Below, piece after piece: positions 54,887 to 62,835 of a stretch of DNA of 64,000 bases. Under the pieces are notes generated by a model. The model did no database searches. It worked only from the letters and a program-made list of their open reading frames with translations, and was not told the origin of the DNA. The stretch comes from Chryseobacterium lactis. Lineage in GTDB: Bacteria > Bacteroidota > Bacteroidia > Flavobacteriales > Weeksellaceae. A program made the position numbers and the translations under genes. The DNA is taken from NCBI RefSeq assembly GCF_003815875.1, contig NZ_CP033924.1:5270001-5334000 (forward strand), read 5' to 3'. Within the stretch, counting starts at the first letter, position 1. The number at the start of each line of letters is the position of its first letter.

Positions 54887-56393
54887 TTTGAAATTATCAA
54901 GTTTCGCTCTGTTAATGAGCTTTCTTAATTTCATATTCTTTCATATCCCATTTTTTTCCTTTGTCTTTAGTAAGGTTGATTATAAAAGTTTAAACGGCGT
55001 CGCCATTATTATAAGTTTAATAATCCTGATGCTTGTTGCCAATGCCTTCGTTTTCTATCTTATTTTTTTTCTTTCGCGTGTTGTCGGCAAATTTTTACTG
55101 GTACTTACTTTTATTATAAGTTCAATTGCAGTTTATTTTATCAATACCTACAGCGTCATCATAGACGAAAGTATGATCGGTAATATACTCAATACCAATT
55201 ACGAAGAATCCAGTAATTTCTTTTCTATAAAATTGATATTCTATGTTCTTTTCCTGGGGATACTTCCGGGTATTTATATTATTAAAGTTAAAATCAGTAC
55301 TGATCCTCTTAAAAAGTTTTTAATTACCTCCTCACTTACTTTACTATTCATGCTGATCGTGGTATTTGCTAACGCGAGCAATTGGTTATGGATTGATAAA
55401 AATTCAAAAACGTTGGGTGGACTGGCCATGCCTTGGTCTTATTCCGTAAATACTTCGCTTTTTTATATTCATGAATACAAAAAAAATGAAAAGGAAATTT
55501 TATTACCAAATGCCACTATACAAAATAATGAGAAATCAGTTGTAGTACTGGTAATAGGAGAATCAGCAAGAAGTCAGAATTTCTCTTTATATGGATATGG
55601 GAAGAATACCAATCCTCTCCTTTCCAAGGAACAAAATATACATAGTTTTAAAGCAACTTCATGTGCTACCTATACCACAGCAGGTGTAAAATGTATTTTA
55701 GAACATACCAATACTGATGATTTATATGAAATTCTGCCCAACTATCTATATCGGAATAATGTAGAGGTAATCTGGAGAACCACCAATTGGGGAGAACCTC
55801 CGGTACATATAAAGAATTACCAGAATAAAGAAAGTTTAATGTCGGGCTGCAAAGGCAAAGACTGCAATTATGATGAAGTTCTTTTAAGCGGATTAAAAGA
55901 GCAGATACAGGCCAGTACAAAAAATAAGATACTCATAGTTTTGCACACCAGTACGAGTCATGGCCCCACCTACAGTAAAAAATATCCGTCCCGGTTTGAA
56001 ACTTTCAAACCCGTTTGCAACAGTGTAGAATTGGGAAATTGTTCTCAACAGGAGCTCATCAATGCCTATGACAATACGATTGTGTATACCGATTATCTTC
56101 TATATCGGGTGATTGAGGATTTAAAACAATTAAAAGACTATAAAAGTACCATGCTTTTTGTTTCGGACCACGGAGAGTCTTTAGGTGAAAAAAATCTTTA
56201 TATGCACGGAATGCCTTTAAGTATTGCTCCTAAAGAGCAGTATGAAATTCCTTTTATAGTATGGGTATCTGACAGTTCACAACAACTCAAGCCTAACACT
56301 ACGCTATCCCAAAATCACGTATTTCACAGTGCTTTACACTTTTTAGGAATAAAAAGCCCGGTGTACAAGGAAGATATGAATATTTTTAAATAG
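54873..56393 (+). CDS. eptA: Phosphoethanolamine transferase, EptA/MCR-like
   Basis: 506 residues: five N-terminal TM segments then a periplasmic sulfatase-like domain. Active-site residues correspond to MCR/EptA: E230 in LVIGESARSQNFSLYGYG, catalytic T268 in SCATYTTAGVKC (disulfide C264-C274 pattern), and the Asp-His pair in FVSDHGESLGEKNLYMHGMP. It transfers phosphoethanolamine onto lipid A and reduces the negative charge, lowering polymyxin binding. The ORF starts inside the end of the PAP2 gene, so the two are translationally coupled. Presence alone does not show resistance. Confidence 0.93.
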   Translation: MLKNSLKLSSFALLMSFLNFIFFHIPFFSFVFSKVDYKSLNGVAIIISLIILMLVANAFVFYLIFFLSRVVGKFLLVLTFIISSIAVYFINTYSVIIDESMIGNILNTNYEESSNFFSIKLIFYVLFLGILPGIYIIKVKISTDPLKKFLITSSLTLLFMLIVVFANASNWLWIDKNSKTLGGLAMPWSYSVNTSLFYIHEYKKNEKEILLPNATIQNNEKSVVVLVIGESARSQNFSLYGYGKNTNPLLSKEQNIHSFKATSCATYTTAGVKCILEHTNTDDLYEILPNYLYRNNVEVIWRTTNWGEPPVHIKNYQNKESLMSGCKGKDCNYDEVLLSGLKEQIQASTKNKILIVLHTSTSHGPTYSKKYPSRFETFKPVCNSVELGNCSQQELINAYDNTIVYTDYLLYRVIEDLKQLKDYKSTMLFVSDHGESLGEKNLYMHGMPLSIAPKEQYEIPFIVWVSDSSQQLKPNTTLSQNHVFHSALHFLGIKSPVYKEDMNIFK

Positions 56394-56455
56394 TTTTCAT
56401 CGTTTCTCCAAACCTTTTTTGCCTCCAAATTAAAAGTTGGATGGCGACCATTTAT

Positions 56456-56498
56456 AAATAAAATTTCCGGCCCTCATTGGGTACCGGAAATTTTATTT
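56456..56498 (+). terminator. Perfect 15-bp terminator hairpin after eptA
   Basis: AAATAAAATTTCCGG pairs fully with CCGGAAATTTTATTT over a 13-nt loop. It ends the PAP2-eptA transcript about 60 nt after the stop and isolates the small peptide gene that follows. Confidence 0.85.
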
Positions 56499-56625
56499 AT
56501 ATACTGGAATTATCTCAGAATTATTTTCATAAAAATTACACATTTACATATTATTCATTAATAAAAATTTTGTGTAACTGATTTTTTTTATTGATATTTA
56601 CTTACTAATCAACAAAATATCAACT

Positions 56626-56778
56626 ATGAAAAATCTAAAAAAGTTAACCTCAAGAGAATTAAAAACAATTAAAGGAGGCATTATTCCTATTGGCTGCAAC
56701 AATTGGGATCCAAGAAAAAGATGTTGCAGAGAATGGGATACTGACCATTGGGAAAATCCTGTTTGCCCAAGTGTATAA
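56626..56778 (+). CDS. Double-glycine-leader Cys-rich peptide (bacteriocin-like)
   Basis: 50 codons. Residues 1-18, MKNLKKLTSRELKTIKGG, are a textbook GG leader (start MKNLKKL, conserved Leu/Leu/Ile spacing, ending Gly-Gly). The 32-residue core has four Cys (C24, C33, C34, C47) and three Trp, with charged and aromatic residues. Such leaders are cut by PCAT-type ABC transporters or processed by maturases. No transporter, immunity gene or maturase lies next to it; the nearest downstream gene, menC, is leftward. It has its own upstream spacer and follows the terminator of eptA. Product activity is not established. Confidence 0.8.
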   Translation: MKNLKKLTSRELKTIKGGIIPIGCNNWDPRKRCCREWDTDHWENPVCPSV

Positions 56779-56790
56779 CCTTAATTTTAA

Positions 56791-57795
56791 TTACATTTTG
56801 AACCATAGCAGCTCATTTCGAAGATCTAAGCTGGATTCAAAATTATTGACAAATAATGCTCCGGTGCCCAATCCTTGAGGCATCGGATTTTTTTTGGTAA
56901 ATGTATATTGAGCAATTGCATTCAAACCGATATTACTTTCCAGAGCAGAAGTAATCCACCAATCAATATGATGATTTTCAGCAAGGGAAATCCATTCATC
57001 AGAGCCTGAAAAACCACCTACTAAAGCTGGTTTCAGAATAATATACTGTGGGTTTATCTTTTCCAGCAATTTTTTCTTTTCCTCAGAATCAACAATACCG
57101 ATCAGTTCTTCATCCAGGGCAATAGGTGTAGGTGTAGTTGCACATAATTCCGCCATATCTTCCCAGCTTCCGGCTTTTATAGGCTGTTCGATAGAATGAA
57201 TATGTAAATCTGCCAGTTGTTTCAAAACAAGTACGGCTTCTTCTTTACTGAACCCGCCATTGGCATCAACACGCAACTCCAACTGATCTTTAGAAAATTT
57301 TTCTCTTAATTTCTGAAGAATAATATGTTCTTCCTGCCAGTTAATTCCGATTTTCAATTTAATACAATGAAACCCCTTTTCCAGCTTATCCTGAATTTGT
57401 TCTTCCATGTATCCTATATCTCCCATCCAGATCAATCCATTGATGGTAATGGCAGCTTTTCCTTCGGTAAATTCACTCGGAAAATATAAGCTTTCGCCAT
57501 GCTTGAGATTTAAAATCGCCTGTTCGTAACCAAACCATATGGATGGAAAGTTTTTTAATTCATCTTTTACATAAGAAGAATCTTTCTCAATATTGTCACA
57601 AAGCCATTTCAGTTTTTCCTCATAATCCGATCTGTCATCAAAACTTAACCCTCTGAAAACAGCACATTCTCCTACTCCTTTTTTTCCGTTTTCTGAAATC
57701 TCCAGGATAAAGGTTTCTTTTTCAAGCAAAACGCCGCGAGATGTTCCACTCGGGCGTTTAAATTCTAATAAGTATCTATAATAGGATGCTTTCAT
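56791..57795 (-). CDS. menC: o-Succinylbenzoate synthase
   Basis: 334 residues, enolase superfamily. The catalytic lysine region HCIKLKIG, metal ligands in LELRVDANGGFS (Asp), SIEQPIKAG (Glu) and PIALDEEL (Asp/Glu), and the second Lys in YIILKPALVGGFSG match MenC. It dehydrates SHCHC to o-succinylbenzoate in the menaquinone pathway. Starts directly after the stop of fbp without a gap. Confidence 0.92.
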   Translation of the reverse strand: MKASYYRYLLEFKRPSGTSRGVLLEKETFILEISENGKKGVGECAVFRGLSFDDRSDYEEKLKWLCDNIEKDSSYVKDELKNFPSIWFGYEQAILNLKHGESLYFPSEFTEGKAAITINGLIWMGDIGYMEEQIQDKLEKGFHCIKLKIGINWQEEHIILQKLREKFSKDQLELRVDANGGFSKEEAVLVLKQLADLHIHSIEQPIKAGSWEDMAELCATTPTPIALDEELIGIVDSEEKKKLLEKINPQYIILKPALVGGFSGSDEWISLAENHHIDWWITSALESNIGLNAIAQYTFTKKNPMPQGLGTGALFVNNFESSLDLRNELLWFKM

Positions 57796-58812
57796 CTATT
57801 TTACACTGTCAATACGCATAAATTCCTCAGCTTTTTCTACCATGTCAATACTTCCGCAGAAAAATGGAATTCTCTGGTGAAGTTCGGTAGGTTCAATCTC
57901 CAAAATTCTTCTGAATCCATCCGTTGCTTTTCCACCCGCCTGTTCAGCAAGGAATGCCATCGGATTACATTCGTATAATAATCTTAGCTTACCATTCGGA
58001 GCCTGAGAATAAGAAGGATAAATATAAATTCCTCCTTTCAGCATATTTCTATGGAAGTCCGCCACCAAAGAACCGATATATCTTGAAGTATAAGGACGGT
58101 CGCCTTCTTCCATCTGGCAATATTTAAGATAATTTTTTACTCCCTGAGGAAATTTGATATAGTTTCCTTCGTTGATCGAATAGATTTTACCCGTTCTTGG
58201 GAAAGTCATATTAGGGTGAGAAAGGTAATATGTTCCTAAAGATGGATCCAAAGTAAATCCGTTTACCCCGTTTCCGGTAGTATAAACGATCATTGTAGAA
58301 GAACCGTAAATAACGTATCCTGCTGCAATCTGGTTAACCCCTTTCTGTAAAAAGTCTTCCAACTGAACAGGAGTTCCCGGTTCAGAAACCCTTCTGTAAA
58401 TAGAGAAAATGGTTCCTACAGAAACATTGACGTCAATATTAGAAGATCCGTCCAAAGGATCGATCAGTACAACATATTTACTTAAATGCCCATTTTCACC
58501 ACATTTAATATCAATAAAATCATCATTTTCCTCAGAAGCAATACCACAAACAACCTCTCTCTGAGACAAAGCCGTAATAAAAATTTCATTAGCGATCACA
58601 TCAAGCTTCTGCTGCTCTTCACCCTGAACATTTTGGTTGCCGGCAGCTCCTGTAATATCTACAATTCCGGCTTTATTTACTTCTCTGTTTACCACTTTCG
58701 AAGCCAATCTTATTGCACTCAGAAGACGAGAGAATTCACCTGTAGAATACTGAAAATCGTCCTGTTTATCAATAAGAAATTCTCCTAAAGTCTGTAATGG
58801 TTGATTTGACAT
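57796..58812 (-). CDS. fbp: Fructose-1,6-bisphosphatase, class I
   Basis: 338 residues. [39 protein letters not shown] (metal-binding DPLDGSSN), [25 protein letters not shown] and [22 protein letters not shown] are all class I FBPase motifs. Gluconeogenic removal of the C1 phosphate of fructose-1,6-bisphosphate. Forms a leftward operon with menC with zero spacing. Confidence 0.96.
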   Translation of the reverse strand: MSNQPLQTLGEFLIDKQDDFQYSTGEFSRLLSAIRLASKVVNREVNKAGIVDITGAAGNQNVQGEEQQKLDVIANEIFITALSQREVVCGIASEENDDFIDIKCGENGHLSKYVVLIDPLDGSSNIDVNVSVGTIFSIYRRVSEPGTPVQLEDFLQKGVNQIAAGYVIYGSSTMIVYTTGNGVNGFTLDPSLGTYYLSHPNMTFPRTGKIYSINEGNYIKFPQGVKNYLKYCQMEEGDRPYTSRYIGSLVADFHRNMLKGGIYIYPSYSQAPNGKLRLLYECNPMAFLAEQAGGKATDGFRRILEIEPTELHQRIPFFCGSIDMVEKAEEFMRIDSVK

Positions 58813-59071
58813 ATTTTTCTTTTTACGTTTTCCCCAAATTTCGGAAAATTTATCGCATTAAGAAAATTTAATTACAAAAGACTCTACCTGCTGTATTTCA
58901 ATAGAATACAAGTATAATTCAACATAATATTAAATAGTTTCCAAGAATCAGGTGCCCGAAATTGTTATCCCGGACTGAGGAAAAATTCAGATTATTCCGG
59001 AAATTCTTCATTTTAAGGAAATCTTAATTCTATCATTTGACAAGGCTATTTCATATCTCGTTGTAAATTTA

Positions 59072-59079
59072 TAATTTTG
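59072..59079 (+). promoter_or_regulatory. -7 promoter box TAATTTTG of the aspartate kinase operon
   Basis: TAATTTTG matches TAnnTTTG, 57 nt before ATG 59137. Its last bases overlap a TTG that could be mistaken for the start codon. Confidence 0.55.
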
Positions 59080-59136
59080 ACGTCCGTAAAAAACTCATGT
59101 AATTTTTTATCTAACAATTTTATTTTTAACAATTTA

Positions 59137-60375
59137 ATGAAAATTTTCAAGTTTGGTGGAGCGTCTGTAAAGGACGCCGAAAGTGTGAAAAACGTGTCCA
59201 TGGTACTACAAAGCCAGGGATTTGCCAAATGTTTGCTGGTTATTTCAGCAATGGGCAAGACGACAAATGAGTTGGAAAAAGTTGTAGAACTTTATTTCAA
59301 AAAGGATAACTATCAAACTGAGATTGAAAAGATAAAACGAAAACACATTGAGATTGCGGAAGGTCTGTTTCCTGAAAACCATGCTGTTTTTGCTGAAATC
59401 AATCTCTTTTTCGATGATCTCGATTCTTTTTTAAGAAGAAACAAATCTCCGAATTACAACTTTGTGTATGATCAGGTAGTAAGCTGTGGAGAAATGATTT
59501 CTACTAAAATCGTAAGTGAGTACCTGAATGAAATTCAGTTTACCAACCAATGGCTGGATGCCAGAGATTATATCAAAACTGACAATTCATACAGAGAAGG
59601 TTCAGTAGATTGGGCAAAAACTGAGGAGTTCATTTCCAATTTACATCCTGAGATCTGCTATGTGACTCAAGGTTTTATTGGATCAGACGACAATAATTTT
59701 ACGGTAACATTGGGAAGAGAAGGTTCTGACTATTCTGCAGCTATTTTTGCCTATTGCCTAAACGCTGATGCCATGACCATCTGGAAAGATGTACCGGGAG
59801 TAATGACGGGAGATCCGAGAAAGTTTAATGATGTTTCTCTTCTTTCCAATATCTCTTATGAAGAAGCTATTGAAATGGCTTATTATGGTGCCAGTGTTAT
59901 TCACCCGAAAACATTACAGCCATTACAGCAAAAAAACATTCCTTTTTATGTAAAATCTTTCGTAGATCCTACCAAAGAAGGAACCAAAGTAGGTGCTTCC
60001 GATAAAAACCAACAGGAAGAAACTTATATTTTAAAAGAAAACCAGGCTCTTTTAAAAATCTCAACAAGAGACTTCTCGTTTATTGCGGAAGATCATATGA
60101 GCTTGATTTTCGGATATTTATCCAAGTATAAAATCAAAGTTTCTCTGATGCAGAATTCTGCTATTTCACTGGCTTTATGCCTGGAGGATAAATTTAATCA
60201 TATTGAAGAACTCAACGAAGAGCTTCAAAAAATTTTTAAAACCGAAGCGATTAAAAATGTATCTTTATTCACAGTAAGAAATGCGAAGATGGATCACATT
60301 GAGAGATTTTACCACGAAAAAAATGTATTATTGGAGCAAATTTCAAAAAATACACTTCAAATGGTAACACAATAA
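59137..60375 (+). CDS. Aspartate kinase (monofunctional)
   Basis: About 412 residues from ATG 59137, which begins MKIFKFGGASVKDAESVKN, the usual KFGG start; a longer frame to 59077 starts with TTG and lies in the promoter. FTVTLGREGSDYSAAIFAYCLNAD and GVMTGDPRKFNDVSLLSNISYEEAIEMAYYGASVIHPKTLQPLQ are aspartokinase signatures; an ACT-like region follows from about 320. It phosphorylates aspartate, committing it to lysine, threonine, methionine and diaminopimelate synthesis. Confidence 0.93.
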   Translation: MKIFKFGGASVKDAESVKNVSMVLQSQGFAKCLLVISAMGKTTNELEKVVELYFKKDNYQTEIEKIKRKHIEIAEGLFPENHAVFAEINLFFDDLDSFLRRNKSPNYNFVYDQVVSCGEMISTKIVSEYLNEIQFTNQWLDARDYIKTDNSYREGSVDWAKTEEFISNLHPEICYVTQGFIGSDDNNFTVTLGREGSDYSAAIFAYCLNADAMTIWKDVPGVMTGDPRKFNDVSLLSNISYEEAIEMAYYGASVIHPKTLQPLQQKNIPFYVKSFVDPTKEGTKVGASDKNQQEETYILKENQALLKISTRDFSFIAEDHMSLIFGYLSKYKIKVSLMQNSAISLALCLEDKFNHIEELNEELQKIFKTEAIKNVSLFTVRNAKMDHIERFYHEKNVLLEQISKNTLQMVTQ

Positions 60376-60397
60376 TTTTAATTGCGACTAAACACAC

Positions 60398-62239
60398 ATG
60401 AGTTTAATTTCGAAAAACGATCTGATCAAAGCTTCCGGCTTAAGTAAAATTGGGTTCCTAAAGAATCCAGTAGCATCTGCTGTGATGAGCATTGCTAAGA
60501 TAAATGAAGTAAATAAATTATACGATAAACTAAAAGATAAGGAAGGCAAAGACTTTTTCGACTCATTTGTAAGAGAAAGAAATCTTAGCTATGTCGCTTT
60601 TGAAGAAGATTTAGCAAAGATTCCTAAAACAGGACCTTTTGTTCTGGTTTCCAACCACCCGCTGGGTGCGATAGACGGAATCCTGATGTGTAAGGTTCTG
60701 ACAGAAGTTCGTCCGGATTTCAAGGTAATGGGTAATTTCCTTTTGGAAAAGATCAAACCTATGGAGCCATTCGTAATTTCTGTAAATCCTTTTGAAAACA
60801 GAAAAGACGCTTACAGCAGCTCTTCGGGAATGCGTGAAACCCTCAAGCATTTACAAAACGGAGGTTGTGTAGGTATTTTTCCGGCAGGAGAAGTTTCTAA
60901 TAAAAACAATCCTTACGGAGAAATTTTAGATAAAGAATGGGAAAAAACGGCACTTAAGCTGATTAGAATGGCTAAAGTGCCGGTAGTTCCTATGTATTTC
61001 CATGCCAAAAACAGCCGCTTATTCTATCAGATCGCTAAACTTCATCCAAGTTTACAAACCCTTATGCTGCCGGCAGAAATGATGAATGACAGGGAAAAAC
61101 CTATCAGAATCAGAATCGGAAGACCCATTACGGTAAAGGCAATGGATGACATGGAAACCATTGAAGAATTGGGAGAATTTCTGAAACGTAAGGTTTATAT
61201 GATGAAATCTTACTATGAAAAAAGAAAATCTCTGGCTCAAAGCATCAATCTTCAGAATCTGTCCGTAAAATTTCCTTTATTGAAGGAGGAAAATATTGTT
61301 CAGAATATCATTGACGAAACTCCGGTGGAAGACATTATTAAAGATGTCGATAAGCTAAGGGGAACCGATAAAATGCTATTCAGCAACGGAAATTACGAGA
61401 TCTACTTTACCACTTATGAAGAAATCCCTTCGATTATGAGGGAAATCGGCCGTCAGAGAGAATTGACTTTCCGTGCGGTGGGCGAAGGAAGCAATCTTCC
61501 GTTTGACCTTGATGAATACGACAAACATTACCACCATCTTTTCTTATGGGATAACGGAGAAAAGAAACTGGCCGGAGCTTACAGAATGGCATTGGGTAGA
61601 GAAGTAATGAAGAAATACGGCATCAAAGGCTTCTATACAAGTTCATTATTTGAGTTTGAGCAGGACATCCATCCTTTCTTTAAAAAGGTGATTGAAATGG
61701 GTCGTGCTTATATCTGTCAGGAATATCAGCAGAAACCACTTCCACTTTTTCTTTTATGGAGAGGAATTGTACACGTATGCCTGAGAAACCCTGACCACAA
61801 ATTCCTGATGGGAGGTGTGAGCATTTCCAACAAATTCTCGGAGTTTTCAAAATCCCTGATGATTGAATTTATGCGTTCCAATTATTTTGATTCCGCAGTA
61901 GCTCAATATATCACTCCAAGAAATGAATATAAAGTAAAACTTCGCGACAGGGATAAAAATATCTTCTTTGAAGAAATGGAGTCTGATCTTAACAAATTGG
62001 ATAAGATCATTGACGACCTGGAACCCGAGTTGAGATTACCTGTTTTGATTAAAAAATACATCAAACAAAACGCAAAAGTAATTGCTTTTAACGTTGACCC
62101 TAATTTCAATGATGCCATCGATGGATTGATGTATATCAGAATTAGTGACCTTCCGGAAAACACGATTAAACCGGTGTTAGAAGAAATGAGTGAACAAATC
62201 AGAAAGGAACAGGAAAATAATCCGGCTGAGAATCAGTAA
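60398..62239 (+). CDS. Two-domain acyltransferase, OlsF-like aminolipid synthase
   Basis: 613 residues. N-terminal half: PlsC-type O-acyltransferase with NHPLGAIDG (His/Asp motif), FPAGEVSNKN and VPVVPMYFHAKNSR. C-terminal half from about residue 320: hemolysin/OlsB-like GNAT N-acyltransferase (REIGRQRELTFRAVGEG; LAGAYRMALGREVMKKYGIKGFYTSSLF; GRAYICQEYQ). This fusion is the OlsF type known from Serratia and Flavobacterium, which makes ornithine or other aminolipids in one protein. Follows the aspartate kinase by 22 nt, suggesting co-transcription. Confidence 0.85.
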   Translation: MSLISKNDLIKASGLSKIGFLKNPVASAVMSIAKINEVNKLYDKLKDKEGKDFFDSFVRERNLSYVAFEEDLAKIPKTGPFVLVSNHPLGAIDGILMCKVLTEVRPDFKVMGNFLLEKIKPMEPFVISVNPFENRKDAYSSSSGMRETLKHLQNGGCVGIFPAGEVSNKNNPYGEILDKEWEKTALKLIRMAKVPVVPMYFHAKNSRLFYQIAKLHPSLQTLMLPAEMMNDREKPIRIRIGRPITVKAMDDMETIEELGEFLKRKVYMMKSYYEKRKSLAQSINLQNLSVKFPLLKEENIVQNIIDETPVEDIIKDVDKLRGTDKMLFSNGNYEIYFTTYEEIPSIMREIGRQRELTFRAVGEGSNLPFDLDEYDKHYHHLFLWDNGEKKLAGAYRMALGREVMKKYGIKGFYTSSLFEFEQDIHPFFKKVIEMGRAYICQEYQQKPLPLFLLWRGIVHVCLRNPDHKFLMGGVSISNKFSEFSKSLMIEFMRSNYFDSAVAQYITPRNEYKVKLRDRDKNIFFEEMESDLNKLDKIIDDLEPELRLPVLIKKYIKQNAKVIAFNVDPNFNDAIDGLMYIRISDLPENTIKPVLEEMSEQIRKEQENNPAENQ

Positions 62240-62275
62240 GTTTTTAGTTTTAATCAAAAAAAGTACGATGAATAC

Positions 62276-62306
62276 TTGCTTTGTATACTAAAACTTACTA
62301 CTTTTG
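62276..62306 (+). promoter_or_regulatory. Promoter of tRNA-Phe: TTG-N20-TACTTTTG
   Basis: -7 box TACTTTTG at 62299-62306 with a TTG (62276-62278) 20 nt upstream; both fit the Bacteroidota consensus. It lies 43 nt before the tRNA. Confidence 0.6.
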
Positions 62307-62348
62307 CATCACTTTAAAACAACGAAGTAAGTCAAACAAAAATATAAT

Positions 62349-62421
62349 GGTTTCTTAGCTCAGTTGGTAGAGCAATGGATTGAAAATCCATGTGTCCCTG
62401 GTTCGATTCCTGGAGAAACCA
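62349..62421 (+). tRNA. tRNA-Phe (GAA)
   Basis: 73 nt without encoded CCA. Acceptor GGTTTCT pairs with AGAAACC; D-arm GCTCAGTTGGTAGAGC; anticodon stem ATGGA/TCCAT with loop TTGAAAA, anticodon GAA; T-arm CTGGTTCGATTCCTGG. All arms close by hand folding. Confidence 0.97.
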
Positions 62422-62425
62422 CTTT

Positions 62426-62454
62426 AAAACCTCTGATTATTCAGAGGTTTTTTT
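62426..62454 (+). terminator. Intrinsic terminator of tRNA-Phe
   Basis: AAACCTCTGA, loop TTAT, TCAGAGGTTT, then a T run. Confidence 0.9.
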
Positions 62455-62639
62455 GTTTTTTATATACAATTCTTTTTCTCACACTTAGCTCCTTCCCGAA
62501 AGATAACAAAACCAATATTAAAGTGTAATAAATTCCTACATAACATATTTGTTTTGGTGGCTATATACAATTTTACGCTATTATCATTGGCTATGCCAAA
62601 TCTTCGATTTCCGACGAAGGAAGAATGTCAAATATGGCT

Positions 62640-62675
62640 AGATTCTTCATTTTACTTCGTAGCATTCAGAATGAC
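62640..62675. repeat. Solo copy of the GIY-YIG-associated repeat family
   Basis: Begins AGATTCTTCATTTTACTTCG and ends GCATTCAGAATGAC. Its reverse complement shares 13 terminal bases (GTCATTCTGAATG) and 12 at the other end (AATGAAGAATCT) with the left repeat at 38829-38865; the middle 11 nt differ. No ORF is attached. Confidence 0.75.
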
Positions 62676-62835
62676 AAAGTCATAATAACTAAGATATCAG
62701 GATTAGTTTAAAATTGCATACAATCACCTTTATTTTAAAATGAAATAAAAAAATTAATCAAAAATATGGGAATTAATTTTTTATTTGACAGGTAAAACTT
62801 AATTTAGTACTGTAAACCAAATTACAAGTACAATT

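Larger units (their letters stand above)
62422..62835 (+). other. Intergenic region after tRNA-Phe with solo repeat
   Basis: 414 bp. Contains the tRNA terminator at its left end and a solo copy of the 37-bp-family repeat (62640-62675). The rest is AT-rich with no ORF of note. Confidence 0.5.
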
